NCBI GenBank assembly: GCA_021286765.1
Contig: JAJTBS010000001.1
Span: 992,001 to 1,056,000, forward strand
Direction: 5' to 3'
Length of the DNA: 64,000 nucleotides
From: Holophagaceae bacterium
Lineage (GTDB): Bacteria > Acidobacteriota > Holophagae > Holophagales > Holophagaceae
Below are positions 41,657 through 50,955 of this stretch, piece after piece. Positions within the stretch are counted from its first letter, which is position 1, and every line of letters starts with the position of its first letter. The translations under genes and the position numbers were made by a program. Below the pieces are notes generated by a model. That model was given only the letters and a program-made list of their open reading frames with translations, was not told the origin of the DNA and made no database searches.

Positions 41657-42117
41657 GGTTTCCGCCAACCCAGCCCTGATTCAAGGTCCCGGAGGGCCCT
41701 GGGCAGGGGGCCCTCGCCCGGCAGGTTCACCCGGTGGGCGGGGATCAGGAGCGCGATGGGGTTGCTGACGCAGGCCATCACCACCACCTCCTCATCGAGC
41801 CCCAGCCAGGCCGCGAAATCCGAGGGCTGCCGGGTCTGGCCATAGGGGATGGTGCGCACCGCGTCCCAGACCCGCAGATGGGAAGGCCGGCCCTGGGGAT
41901 CGAGGGGCACCGTGAAGGTGCGGAGGGTGCCAGCCAGGTAAGCGTCGATCTGCCGGTCGAGGAACCGCTTGGCCTCCCGCTGCTCCCTCGGGGGGAGAGG
42001 GCTGGTCTTGCGGGGGTCGAATCCTTCCAGCACGAGTTCCAGGAGCCGCCCCCGGCCGTCAAAGGCGGCTCGCATGGGCCCCATCGGAGTGTTCAACTCG
42101 TAGTGCCAGAGGATCAT
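41653..42117 (-). CDS. Alkyltransferase-like protein (ATL), PAHR variant
   Basis: A 154-residue relative of Ogt in which the catalytic cysteine is replaced: LLIPAHRVNL instead of PCHR. It retains the Ogt layout, including WDAVRTIPYGQTRQPSDFAAWLG. Such alkyltransferase-like proteins bind O6-alkylguanine without repairing it and hand the site to nucleotide excision repair. Unlike short ATLs it keeps an N-terminal domain. The Arg-finger region (usually RAVGxANxxNP) reads VVVMACVSNPIA. It is first in the alkylation-repair operon and divergent from mqnA by 25 bp. Confidence 0.85.
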   Translation of the reverse strand: MILWHYELNTPMGPMRAAFDGRGRLLELVLEGFDPRKTSPLPPREQREAKRFLDRQIDAYLAGTLRTFTVPLDPQGRPSHLRVWDAVRTIPYGQTRQPSDFAAWLGLDEEVVVMACVSNPIALLIPAHRVNLPGEGPLPRALRDLESGLGWRKP

Positions 42118-42142
42118 TCCGGAATCATCGCATACTGAGGGT

Positions 42143-42952
42143 ATGGTTGCTTCCCCCTTCCGCCTGTCCATCATCGATTACCTCAACGCCGCCCCCCTGA
42201 ACCATGGTTTCAAGCACGGACTGGGCTGGGAGCACTTCCACCTGAAGTTCCACTACCCTTCCGCCTGCGCAGACCGGCTGCGGGATGGCGAGGTGGACGC
42301 CGGCATCGTCAGCTCCATCGAGTACCTGAGGATTCCGGATCTGCGCATCGTGCCGGGCCTGTGCATCGCCTCTCCGAAGCGGGTGCGGAGCGTGCTGATC
42401 CTCTCCAAGATGCCGCCCGAGCAGATCCGCAGCCTGGCCCTGGATACCTCCAGCCGCACCAGCGTGGTCCTGGCCCAGCTGCTGCTGCGCGAGCGCTACG
42501 GCGTGACTCCGGCGGCGGTGGACATGGGGCCTGACCTGCCTGCCATGCTGGAGGCGAACGACGCGGCCCTCATGATCGGCGACGCCGCCATGCGGGCGCC
42601 CAAGCAGGGCCTCTTCGTGCTGGACCTGGCCGAGGAGTGGCACGCCTGGACCGGCCTGCCCTTCGTCTTCGCCCTCTGGCTGGTCCGGAAGGACGCCCCG
42701 GAGCTGCCCGTGCCCGGCGGCGTGGCCCCCTTCTTCCACAAGAGCCTGGAGATCGGCCTCGCCCAGCTGCCCGCCATCGTCGAGGAGGCCCGGCGCACCA
42801 TCGGGTGGACCAAGATCGAGCTGCAGGAGTACCTGACCGAGAACATCAGCTACACCCTGGGCGAGGCTGAGCGGGAGAGTTTGGCCCTATTCTTCGAGAA
42901 GGCCGTCCGCCATGGCTTCGCCCCCGACATGAAACCCCTGCGGTTCCTCTGA
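42143..42952 (+). CDS. mqnA: Chorismate dehydratase MqnA
   Basis: First enzyme of the futalosine route to menaquinone; dehydrates chorismate to 3-[(1-carboxyvinyl)oxy]benzoate. 269 residues with the family's periplasmic-binding-like fold: IIDYLNAAPLNHGF, DAGIVSSIEYLR, the LALDTSSRTSVVLAQLLL block and AALMIGDAAM. The C-terminus ends IELQEYLTENISYTLGEAERESL. No other mqn gene is in the window. The gene begins close to a divergent repair operon. Confidence 0.93.
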   Translation: MVASPFRLSIIDYLNAAPLNHGFKHGLGWEHFHLKFHYPSACADRLRDGEVDAGIVSSIEYLRIPDLRIVPGLCIASPKRVRSVLILSKMPPEQIRSLALDTSSRTSVVLAQLLLRERYGVTPAAVDMGPDLPAMLEANDAALMIGDAAMRAPKQGLFVLDLAEEWHAWTGLPFVFALWLVRKDAPELPVPGGVAPFFHKSLEIGLAQLPAIVEEARRTIGWTKIELQEYLTENISYTLGEAERESLALFFEKAVRHGFAPDMKPLRFL

Positions 42953-42972
42953 CCCCCCACCTGGAAACCCCC

Positions 42973-44283
42973 ATGACCGACCTATCCGCCCTCTATTCCG
43001 CGCACATCGCCGAGCGGCAGCGCACCACCGCCGAGGCCCTGGCCCAGACCGGGTTCGAGGCCCTGGTCATCTCCAGTGGCAAGGCCTACACCCACTTCGC
43101 CGATGACCAGGAAGCCCCCTTCCACCCCACGCCCCACTTCGCCCACTGGTGCCCGGTGGCCGGGCCCCACCATGTCCTCGTGATCCGCCCCGGCCGGCGG
43201 CCGAAGCTGATCCGGTTCGCCCCCGAAGACTTCTGGTACGAGCAGGCGCCCCTGGGGAACCCCTTCTGGGCCCTGGAATTCGATCTCGAAGAGGCCGGCA
43301 ACCTTGACGAAGTCTGGAGCCGGGTGGGCACCCTGAGCCATGCCGCTTACATCGGCCCCGAGACGGATCGGGCCGAGACCGCCGGGCTTGAGCTGAACCC
43401 CGCCCCGCTCACCGCCCATCTCGACTGGCACCGCACCACGAAATCGGCCTATGAGGTCCAGTGCATCGAGGAGGCCACCGTGCTGGCCGCCAAGGGCCAC
43501 GACGCCGCCCGGACCGCCTTCCTGGCCGGTGCCAGCGAGCTGGAAATCCACCACGCCTACGTGCAGGCCGTGGGCATCGTGGATCATGAGATGCCCTACG
43601 GCAGCATCGTGGCTCTCAACGAAAAGGGCGCCATCCTCCACTACGAGGGCAAGCGCAAGGTGGGGAACGGCGCGGTGCTGCTCATCGATGCGGGTGCCCA
43701 GGTGCGCGGCTACGCCGCCGACATCACCCGCACTGTGGCCGCACCCCACTGCGACCGCCGCTTCGCGGCCCTCATCGCGGGCATGGAGAAGATCGAGCTG
43801 CAGCTCTGCGACATGGTGAAGCCGAAGATGCCCTACGGCGACCTCCACCACCAGGGCCACCTGCTCATCGCAGGCCTTCTGAAGGAGAGCGGCATCCTCC
43901 ACGCCACGCCCGAGGAGGCCGTCGAGAAGGGGCTCAGCCGGCCCTTCTTCCCCCATGGTCTGGGCCACCACCTGGGGATCCAGGTCCACGACGTGGCCGG
44001 CCGCCAGGGCACGCCGGATGGGACACCGGCCCCTCCGCCGCCCCAGCACCCCACGCTGCGTACGACCCGCGCCATCGACTCGGACCAGGTCTTCACGGTG
44101 GAGCCGGGGCTCTACTTCATCCCCATGCTGCTCCGCCCGTTCCGGGAGAACGAGCACAAGGCCAAGTTCGACTGGGCACTCATCGACGAGCTCACCCCCT
44201 GTGGCGGCATCCGCATCGAGGACAACCTGCTGGTGACGGCCAACGGCCATCGCAACCTCACCCGGCCGCATCTGCCCCTCTAA
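42973..44283 (+). CDS. pepQ: Xaa-Pro dipeptidase PepQ
   Basis: Metal-dependent cytoplasmic peptidase that splits X-Pro dipeptides. The 436-residue protein has the N-terminal creatinase-like domain, then pita-bread motifs: LLIDAGAQVRGYAADITRT (two Asp ligands), GLGHHLGIQVHD (His), TVEPGLYF and GGIRIEDN (Glu ligands). Size and TRAIDSDQVFTVEPGLYFIP match the E. coli PepQ subgroup. It lies 20 bp after mqnA, on the same strand. A degenerate copy of its last 23 codons is found 158 bp downstream. Confidence 0.93.
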   Translation: MTDLSALYSAHIAERQRTTAEALAQTGFEALVISSGKAYTHFADDQEAPFHPTPHFAHWCPVAGPHHVLVIRPGRRPKLIRFAPEDFWYEQAPLGNPFWALEFDLEEAGNLDEVWSRVGTLSHAAYIGPETDRAETAGLELNPAPLTAHLDWHRTTKSAYEVQCIEEATVLAAKGHDAARTAFLAGASELEIHHAYVQAVGIVDHEMPYGSIVALNEKGAILHYEGKRKVGNGAVLLIDAGAQVRGYAADITRTVAAPHCDRRFAALIAGMEKIELQLCDMVKPKMPYGDLHHQGHLLIAGLLKESGILHATPEEAVEKGLSRPFFPHGLGHHLGIQVHDVAGRQGTPDGTPAPPPPQHPTLRTTRAIDSDQVFTVEPGLYFIPMLLRPFRENEHKAKFDWALIDELTPCGGIRIEDNLLVTANGHRNLTRPHLPL

Positions 44284-44372
44284 GGGCGTTCGGATTCGGG
44301 CTACCCCCGATCGCCGTGCGCCCCATGCTGGGTGATCGATCAGCAGGCCGCCTCGCGGCGGGACCCCGCTGC

Positions 44373-44441
44373 GTCGAATTCAACCCACCGGCGACCTCCC
44401 AAGGGGACCGCAACCTCACAGGACCGCACCTGTCCCTCTGA
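44373..44441 (+). pseudogene. Remnant of a pepQ 3' end
   Basis: In the pepQ-dpp gap, a stretch reading VEFNPPATSQGDRNLTGP(HLSL stop) matches the end of PepQ, IEDNLLVTANGHRNLTRP(HLPL stop). 12 of 23 residues agree, and the reading frame, gap-free alignment and stop are in the same place; the DNA CGCAACCTCAC is identical. It is probably the tail of a lost tandem pepQ copy or a recombination scar. Confidence 0.6.
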
Positions 44442-44490
44442 GCCGGTCGGCAGCGGCTGGGCCGGGGCCCACAGAGGCCTCAAGATGCGA

Positions 44491-44515
44491 TATATATAGA
44501 ATCCCCCTTCGGAGT
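44491..44515 (+). promoter_or_regulatory. AT-rich element and ribosome site before dpp gene
   Basis: TATATATAGAAT at 44491-44502 stands out in GC-rich surroundings and could be a -10 box for the peptidase gene; I see no good -35. GGAG at 44511-44514 is the ribosome site, six bases before the ATG at 44521. Confidence 0.35.
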
Positions 44516-44520
44516 GCGAC

Positions 44521-46689
44521 ATGTCCTTCCGCGCCAGCCTGGCCAGCCTCCTCCTTGTGCCCTGCCTGCTCGGCCAGGGGACGGAGCGCCTCACCCTTGA
44601 ATCCATCGCCCACCCCACGCTCAAGAAGACCTTCGTGGGGATGCCCAGCACGCGGCTGGAGTGGATTCCCGACGGAAGCCTGATGCAGACCCGTCGGGAG
44701 GGCGACCAGGTGGCGCTCCTCCGCGTGGACCCCAAGACCTGGGAATCGAGGCCCCTGATCGAGGCGGCTCCGCTCCAGGCCGCCCTGGTGGCTGCCGGGG
44801 CCACCGAGGCCGATGCCAAGGCCGCCCTCGGGCGGGGTAGCCTCCTGTGGAATGAGGGCCGCAGCACCTTCCTGATCACGGTGGCCGATGCGCTCTTCCA
44901 TGTGGAGGTGAAAACCTCCAAGGCCAAGCGGCTTGCGGGCGGCCACCCCGATGAGCCCACCTACAGCCCCGATGGCACCCAGGTGGCCTTCCTCCGCCGG
45001 AACGACCTCTACCGGGTGGAGGTGTCCACCGCCAGGGAGACCCGCCTGACCTCCGGGGGCAGCGAGACGGTCTTCAACGGCCGTCTGGACTGGGTGTACC
45101 AGGAGGAAGTCTATGGCCGCGGCAGCTTCCGGGCCTTCTGGTGGTCGCCGGATTCCAGGCGGCTGGCCTACCTGAGGCTTGATGAGACCAAGGTCCCTGT
45201 CTTCACACTCGCAGATGACCGCACCCAGCCCCAGCAACTCGTGAAGACGCGCTACCCCAAGGCTGGCGATCCCAATCCCACCGCCCGCCTGGGCATCGTG
45301 AACCTGGCGGGCCGCACCTCCTGGCTGAAGAACCCCTACGCGGGCAAGGAGACCCTCATCGTGCAGGTGGGCTGGGATCCGGCGGGCCGCCTGCTGGCCG
45401 CCTACCAGGACCGGATCCAGTCCTGGCTGGACCTCCGTCGGTACGAGGGCGCCGCATCCACCGTGCTGATCCGGGAGGAGCGGAAGGCCTGGCAGGAACG
45501 CCTCCCCCTGCCCCACTTCCTCCCCGATGGCACCTTCCTGTGGGAATCCGAACGGACGGGCCACCATCACGTCTACCGTTACGACCGGGCCGGGCGCCTG
45601 CTCGGCGCCGTCACCGCGGGCGATTGGGATGTCAGGAAGGTCCATGGCGTGGATGCCGAGGGTCGCCAGGTCTACTTCGACGCGACCGAGCGCAGCCCCA
45701 TCGGCCTGGACGCCTACCGCATCGGCCTGGATGGCAAGGGCCTGACGCGGCTGACGGACCAGCCCGGTACGCACCGGGTGCGCTTCAATGCCACCCGGAC
45801 CGCCTTCCTGGATACCTGGAGCGACATTCACACGCCTGCCCGGCAGTCGCTGTATGAAGGCGATGGGAAGCTGGTTCGCCTCATCGATGCCAACCCCAGC
45901 GAGGACCTGAAGAAGCTGAAGCTGGGCGAGGTCCGGTTCCAGCAGGTGAAGACCCGCGACGGCTTCACCATGGAGACCATGCTCGTGCTCCCAGTGGACT
46001 TCGATCCGTCGAAGAAATACCCGGTCTTCCAGCACACCTACAGCGGTCCGGCAGCCCCCACCGTGCGCAACGCCTGGAGTCGAGACATGCTCTGGTACCA
46101 GTTCCTGGCCCAGCAGGGCATCGCCACCTGGATCTGCGACAACCGCAGCGCCTCCGCCAAAGGCCTGGCCAGCGCCTACGGCGTCCACCGGAACCTGGGC
46201 GTCCAGGAGCTGCAGGATCTGCTGGACGGCCATGCCTGGCTGAAGGCCCAGGGCTGGGCGGACATGGACCGCATCTGCCTGGATGGCTGGAGCTATGGTG
46301 GCTTCATGACCGCCTTCGCCCTCACCCACAGCAAAGGCTGGAAGCTGGGCATCGCCGGCGCCCCCGTGGTGGACTGGTCCCTCTACGACAGCATCTACAC
46401 TGAGCGCTACATGGGGCTTCCCGCCGACAACAAGGCCGGCTACGAGGCCAGCTCCGTGGTGAGAGCTGCCAAGGACCTCTCAGGGCGGCTGCTCATCCTG
46501 CACGGAACCGTGGATGACAACGTGCACCCCCAGAACACCGTGATGCTCATCGACGCCCTGCAGAAGGCCGGCAAGGACTTCGACCTGCGCCTCTATCCCG
46601 GCGCCGACCATGTGAGCGCCTTTGGCAAGCCCTGGCAGAACTGGGACATCGTCCGCGCCCGCTGGGACTTCATCTCGAAACACTTGTAG
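44521..46689 (+). CDS. Dipeptidyl peptidase IV-type S9 peptidase
   Basis: A 722-residue periplasmic or secreted serine peptidase that releases X-Pro (or X-Ala) dipeptides. A signal peptide (SLASLLLVPCLLGQG) begins it. Residues about 30-470 form the beta-propeller with the double-Glu motif DWVYQEEVYGRG that binds the peptide N-terminus. The hydrolase domain has the nucleophile in DGWSYGGFMTA, the Asp in HGTVDDNVHPQN and the His in YPGADHVSAF. With PepQ upstream and a peptide transporter facing it, the three form a proline-peptide use set. Confidence 0.93.
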   Translation: MSFRASLASLLLVPCLLGQGTERLTLESIAHPTLKKTFVGMPSTRLEWIPDGSLMQTRREGDQVALLRVDPKTWESRPLIEAAPLQAALVAAGATEADAKAALGRGSLLWNEGRSTFLITVADALFHVEVKTSKAKRLAGGHPDEPTYSPDGTQVAFLRRNDLYRVEVSTARETRLTSGGSETVFNGRLDWVYQEEVYGRGSFRAFWWSPDSRRLAYLRLDETKVPVFTLADDRTQPQQLVKTRYPKAGDPNPTARLGIVNLAGRTSWLKNPYAGKETLIVQVGWDPAGRLLAAYQDRIQSWLDLRRYEGAASTVLIREERKAWQERLPLPHFLPDGTFLWESERTGHHHVYRYDRAGRLLGAVTAGDWDVRKVHGVDAEGRQVYFDATERSPIGLDAYRIGLDGKGLTRLTDQPGTHRVRFNATRTAFLDTWSDIHTPARQSLYEGDGKLVRLIDANPSEDLKKLKLGEVRFQQVKTRDGFTMETMLVLPVDFDPSKKYPVFQHTYSGPAAPTVRNAWSRDMLWYQFLAQQGIATWICDNRSASAKGLASAYGVHRNLGVQELQDLLDGHAWLKAQGWADMDRICLDGWSYGGFMTAFALTHSKGWKLGIAGAPVVDWSLYDSIYTERYMGLPADNKAGYEASSVVRAAKDLSGRLLILHGTVDDNVHPQNTVMLIDALQKAGKDFDLRLYPGADHVSAFGKPWQNWDIVRARWDFISKHL

Positions 46690-46693
46690 GCCC

Positions 46694-47968
46694 TCAGCGG
46701 ATGGTTTCGTCGGCCTTCGCGGGCAGCATGCGGTCATACGCCCACAGCAGCGCGGCCGTGAGCACGCCCACCCCGATGATCGTCCAGAGCATGCCGGTCG
46801 GCTGGTGCCTCACTTCGCCGAAGTGGTGCATCAACTTGCCCCCGAACCAGCCACCGATCAGCGAGCCGAGGCCGATGGGCAGGAAGGCGAAGCCCATGTA
46901 GGTGCCCTGCTGGCCTGGAGGGGCGAGCCGCGAGATGTACTCGTAGTAGCGCGGAGACTGCACGATCTCCCCGAACGCGACGCAGACGAGCGTGAGGATC
47001 ACGCCGGTCACGGTGGGCATGAAGATCAGCACGACCCAGGCCAGGGATGACATCAGGGTTCCCAGCGTCACGGCCTTCACGGAAGCGATCTTCTGTGTGG
47101 CCAGGTTGATCAGCACCGTCAGCGAGATCACCACCAGCGGTCCGGTCATCAGCAGAAGTTCCGTGTCTGCTTTGGGGTCGATGTATTTCGCAACGTACAG
47201 GGGCAGCGTGATGAACTCCTGCCAGTACACCACCCAGTACCCCGTGAAGATCAGCAGGAACAGCATGAACTTCGGATTCGAGACCACCGTGACGAAGTTC
47301 CGGCCGGTCTCCGCCAGGGAAGGCGGCGGCGCATCCCCTTCCTTCTGCGGTTCCTTGAACATCACCAGCACCGCGAAGAACATCACGAACACGCTGACGG
47401 CAGCGACACGGAAGACATTCTCGACGCTCATGTGCCGGTGGACGTAGGACGCGACGAAGGGACCAGCCGCGCCGCCGATATTCACCAGCGTGTAGTAGAT
47501 GGAATAGCCGATGGAGCGGACATTGTCCTTCGAAGCCCGCGCCGTCGTCCCGACCACGGCCGGCTTCACCAGGGCGATGCCCAGGGCCGGCAGCATCAAC
47601 AGGAACGCGACCAGCACACCGAGGGGCACCATGCCGCGGATGGGCAGCATCCACGCGGAACCCAGTGAGCCCAGCAGGAAGTAGGAGCAGCTGAGGATCA
47701 GGTAGGCCAGGGAGAGCGCCCGGCGGAAGCCAAGGCGGTCTGCGAACGCGCCTCCGAAGGCCGCCAGGAACCAGACCAGTCCGCCGAAGAGGCCCGCCAG
47801 GCTGCTGGCGTCCTGCGTCGGGAACCCGAGGGATTCATTCAGGTACCGGGCCAGGGAGGCGAAGGCTGCGTAGTAGGAAAGGCGCTCGAACAGTTCACTG
47901 ACGTTGGCCACCCAGAAGGGGCGCTCAAAACCGTCGCGGATGTCGCGCAAGCGCTGAGCTGTGCTCAA
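46694..47968 (-). CDS. POT-family proton-coupled peptide transporter
   Basis: A 12-helix inner-membrane transporter of the POT/PTR group that brings in di- and tripeptides with protons. The signature ExxERxxYY occurs as NVSELFERLSYYAAF near the N-terminus, and helices include LVWFLAAFGGAFADRLGFRR. The C-terminal half has PRYYEYISRLAPPGQQGTYMG. TTG 47968 is preferred because GGAGGA lies directly upstream in the otherwise in-frame extension from GTG 48013. It is convergent with the DPP gene, with stops 4 bp apart. Confidence 0.87.
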   Translation of the reverse strand: MSTAQRLRDIRDGFERPFWVANVSELFERLSYYAAFASLARYLNESLGFPTQDASSLAGLFGGLVWFLAAFGGAFADRLGFRRALSLAYLILSCSYFLLGSLGSAWMLPIRGMVPLGVLVAFLLMLPALGIALVKPAVVGTTARASKDNVRSIGYSIYYTLVNIGGAAGPFVASYVHRHMSVENVFRVAAVSVFVMFFAVLVMFKEPQKEGDAPPPSLAETGRNFVTVVSNPKFMLFLLIFTGYWVVYWQEFITLPLYVAKYIDPKADTELLLMTGPLVVISLTVLINLATQKIASVKAVTLGTLMSSLAWVVLIFMPTVTGVILTLVCVAFGEIVQSPRYYEYISRLAPPGQQGTYMGFAFLPIGLGSLIGGWFGGKLMHHFGEVRHQPTGMLWTIIGVGVLTAALLWAYDRMLPAKADETIR

Positions 47969-48046
47969 GGTTCCTCCAGGGAAGGGGCTTCCATCCCAAT
48001 GTTCCAGGGTCACTGGGCAGGGTCAACCTGCGCCGCTCGGGGGCCC

Positions 48047-48469
48047 CTACTTGCCGGACTTGGCGAATTCCACCACGGCGCGGAGCATGTCGCCCACGGA
48101 CATGATGCCCACGAGCTCGCCCTTGCCGTCCACCACACAGAGGCCATAGAGCTTGTGATCGAGGATCGCCTGAGCGGCGGTGGCCAGGTCTTCCTCAGGC
48201 GTGATGGTGCGGGGCGCGGGATTCATCACGTCCTTGACCGGGGTCTTCGAGAGCAGGTAGTGGACTTCCCAGGTGTCCAGCGAGGTGGCCTTGCCCGGCG
48301 TGTAGTCCTTGATCATCCGCTCCGTGATCAGCCCCGTGAACCGGCCCTTGGCCATGACGGGCAGGCGGCGGATGCCCTTCTCCTTCATGAGGTGGATGGC
48401 TTCGATGATCGAGGCATCCTGATCGATGGTGATGGGGTTCTTGGTCATCCACTTTTCGACGGAAGTCAT
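48047..48469 (-). CDS. CBS-domain pair protein
   Basis: A 140-residue protein consisting almost only of two CBS domains (MTKNPITIDQDASIIEAIHLMKEKG and PAPRTITPEEDLATAAQAIL), which bind adenine nucleotides and act as energy sensors. AGGAGAAGACG precedes the ATG at 48469. It is ten bases downstream of livF on the same strand, so it is probably the last gene of the branched-chain amino-acid transporter operon and may regulate it. Confidence 0.9.
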   Translation of the reverse strand: MTSVEKWMTKNPITIDQDASIIEAIHLMKEKGIRRLPVMAKGRFTGLITERMIKDYTPGKATSLDTWEVHYLLSKTPVKDVMNPAPRTITPEEDLATAAQAILDHKLYGLCVVDGKGELVGIMSVGDMLRAVVEFAKSGK

Positions 48470-48479
48470 CGTCTTCTCC

Positions 48480-49176
<697 letters not shown>

Positions 49177-49184
<8 letters not shown>

Positions 49185-49896
49185 GGGCTTCACCCAGGTA
49201 GGCGCTGATCACTTCAGGGTTGCTGACGACTTCCTGGGGGGAGCCCTCCGTGAGCTTCTCCCCGGACGTCAGGACCACGATCCGGTCGGAGATGCGCATG
49301 ATGGCCTTCATGTCGTGCTCAATGACCATCTGGGTGAGACCCCGCTGTTTGATGTCGAGAATGAGCTGGATGATCTCCTCGCTCTCGGCCGGGTTCAGGC
49401 CACCCATGACCTCGTCGAGCAGCAGCAGCTTGGGCTGGGTCGCCAGGGCGCGCGCCACCTCCAGCTTTTTCCGCTCGCCGATGGGCAGGCCGCCGGCGAT
49501 GAAGTCCGCCCGGTGCTCCATGCGGACCACCTTGATCTGCTCCATGGCCAGTTCCCGGGCGACCTTGAGCGAGGAGGTGCGCGCCAGGGCGCCCACCATG
49601 ACGTTGTCCACCACCGAGAGCTTGGCCAGAGGACGCACCTTCTGCCAGGTGCGTACCATGCCCAGCATGCAGACCTTGTCGGGATCCAATCCGTTCATGC
49701 GCCTGCCGTCGAACACCACCTCTCCCTTCGAGGGCGGGTAGTAGCCGGTGATGCAGTTGAACAGGGTGGTCTTGCCGGCGCCATTGGGCCCGATGAGGCC
49801 CATGATGGTGCCCTCCTCCACGGAGAAGGAGACGTTCGAGTTGGCCGCCAGGCCCCCGAAGAATTTGCTGACGTTCTTGATCTCCAGGATGGCCAT
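49177..49896 (-). CDS. livG: Branched-chain amino-acid ABC transporter ATPase LivG
   Basis: First ATPase of the Liv system, 239 residues: Walker A GPNGAGKTTLFNCITG, VRTWQKVRPLAKLSVVDNVMVG (the usual Q-loop is RTFQ; here RTWQ), signature LPIGERKKLEVARAL and Walker B LLLLDEVMGGLNPAE. The Walker B reads DEVMGGL, common in LivG. Its ATG overlaps the livM stop by one base in TGATG, with GGAGG before. Confidence 0.95.
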
Positions 49897-50945
49897 CAGA
49901 CTGCCTCCTGCTTCCGGCGCTTGGCCAGTTTCTTGATGAATCCCATGAGCCCGTCCGGCATGAAGAGGATGACCACCACCACGAGGATGCCGTAGAGCAG
50001 CACGTGGGCGTGGGACAGGTTCTCCTTCAGGAAGATCCCGATCTTCGACTCCGGGCTCACCAGCCCGATCTTCACGAGTGCCTCGGTGATCATGTTGCTG
50101 CGGAGGGCCTCGGAGAGCGGCACCAGCACCAGGGAGCCCAGCACCGGCCCCCAGAGAGTTCCCATGCCGCCGATGATGCAGATGAGCATGATCTGGACCG
50201 AGACATCCAGCCCCAGCACGGTCGGGGGATCCACGAAGCCCACGTAGATGCCGTAGAAGCTTCCGGCCAGGGAGGTGAGCACCGCCGACAGGACCAGGGC
50301 GATGTTCTTGTAGAGGGAGATGGAGATCCCCAGGGAGTGGGCGGCGTCCTGGTCCTCTCGGATCGCCTGGAAGAAGTACCCCAGCTTGGAGTGCTGGACC
50401 AGGTAGGTGACCCCGACCGTCAGCACCACCAGGAAGAGCCCGATGTAGTAGAAGGGTACTTTGGTGGCAAAGTCCGTGATGATGGCCCCGCCGACCTTGA
50501 AGGGGGGCAGTTCCGTGGCCAGGATGCCTTCGGCGCCGTTGGTGAGCGTGGTCAGGTTGATGGCGGACAGGCGGAGGATCTCCGCCACCGCGATGGAGGC
50601 GAGGACGAAGTAGGGTCCCCTCAGGCGGAAGCAGATGCTGCCGATGATCAGGGCCACGACCACAACCAACGCGATGCCGGCCCACACGCCGATCCAGGGG
50701 GCGATCTGCTTGGTGTGCATGAGCATCATGGTGGTGTAGGCGCCCACGCCAAAGTAGGCCGCGTGGCCGACGGAATGCTGTCCTGCGTACCCGCCGAGGA
50801 TGTTCCAGCTCTGCCCCATCATCACGCTCATGAAGAGGAGGATCATCATGTGCAGCGCGTAGGGGCTGTCCACGAACCTGGGAATGGCCAGGAGGCCGCC
50901 CAGGACCGCAAGAATCGCAATGGCCTTGAGGATGGTCTTGTCCAT
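49896..50945 (-). CDS. livM: Branched-chain amino-acid permease LivM
   Basis: Inner-membrane permease subunit with about ten spans in 349 residues. The conserved NILGGYAGQHSVGHAAYFGVGAY near the start and the coupling loop AIREDQDAAHSLGISISLYK (EAA-like, contacts LivG/F) identify it. The end is basic (KKLAKRRKQEAV). It lies 10 bp after livH. Confidence 0.95.
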   Translation of the reverse strand: MDKTILKAIAILAVLGGLLAIPRFVDSPYALHMMILLFMSVMMGQSWNILGGYAGQHSVGHAAYFGVGAYTTMMLMHTKQIAPWIGVWAGIALVVVVALIIGSICFRLRGPYFVLASIAVAEILRLSAINLTTLTNGAEGILATELPPFKVGGAIITDFATKVPFYYIGLFLVVLTVGVTYLVQHSKLGYFFQAIREDQDAAHSLGISISLYKNIALVLSAVLTSLAGSFYGIYVGFVDPPTVLGLDVSVQIMLICIIGGMGTLWGPVLGSLVLVPLSEALRSNMITEALVKIGLVSPESKIGIFLKENLSHAHVLLYGILVVVVILFMPDGLMGFIKKLAKRRKQEAV

Positions 50946-50955
50946 GGTGATCTCC

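Noticed and set aside
48014-48046. GTG extension of the POT transporter gene (48013)
   Set aside because: The GGAGGA within this extension points to TTG 47968 as start, and the extra 15 residues have no membrane or conserved character.
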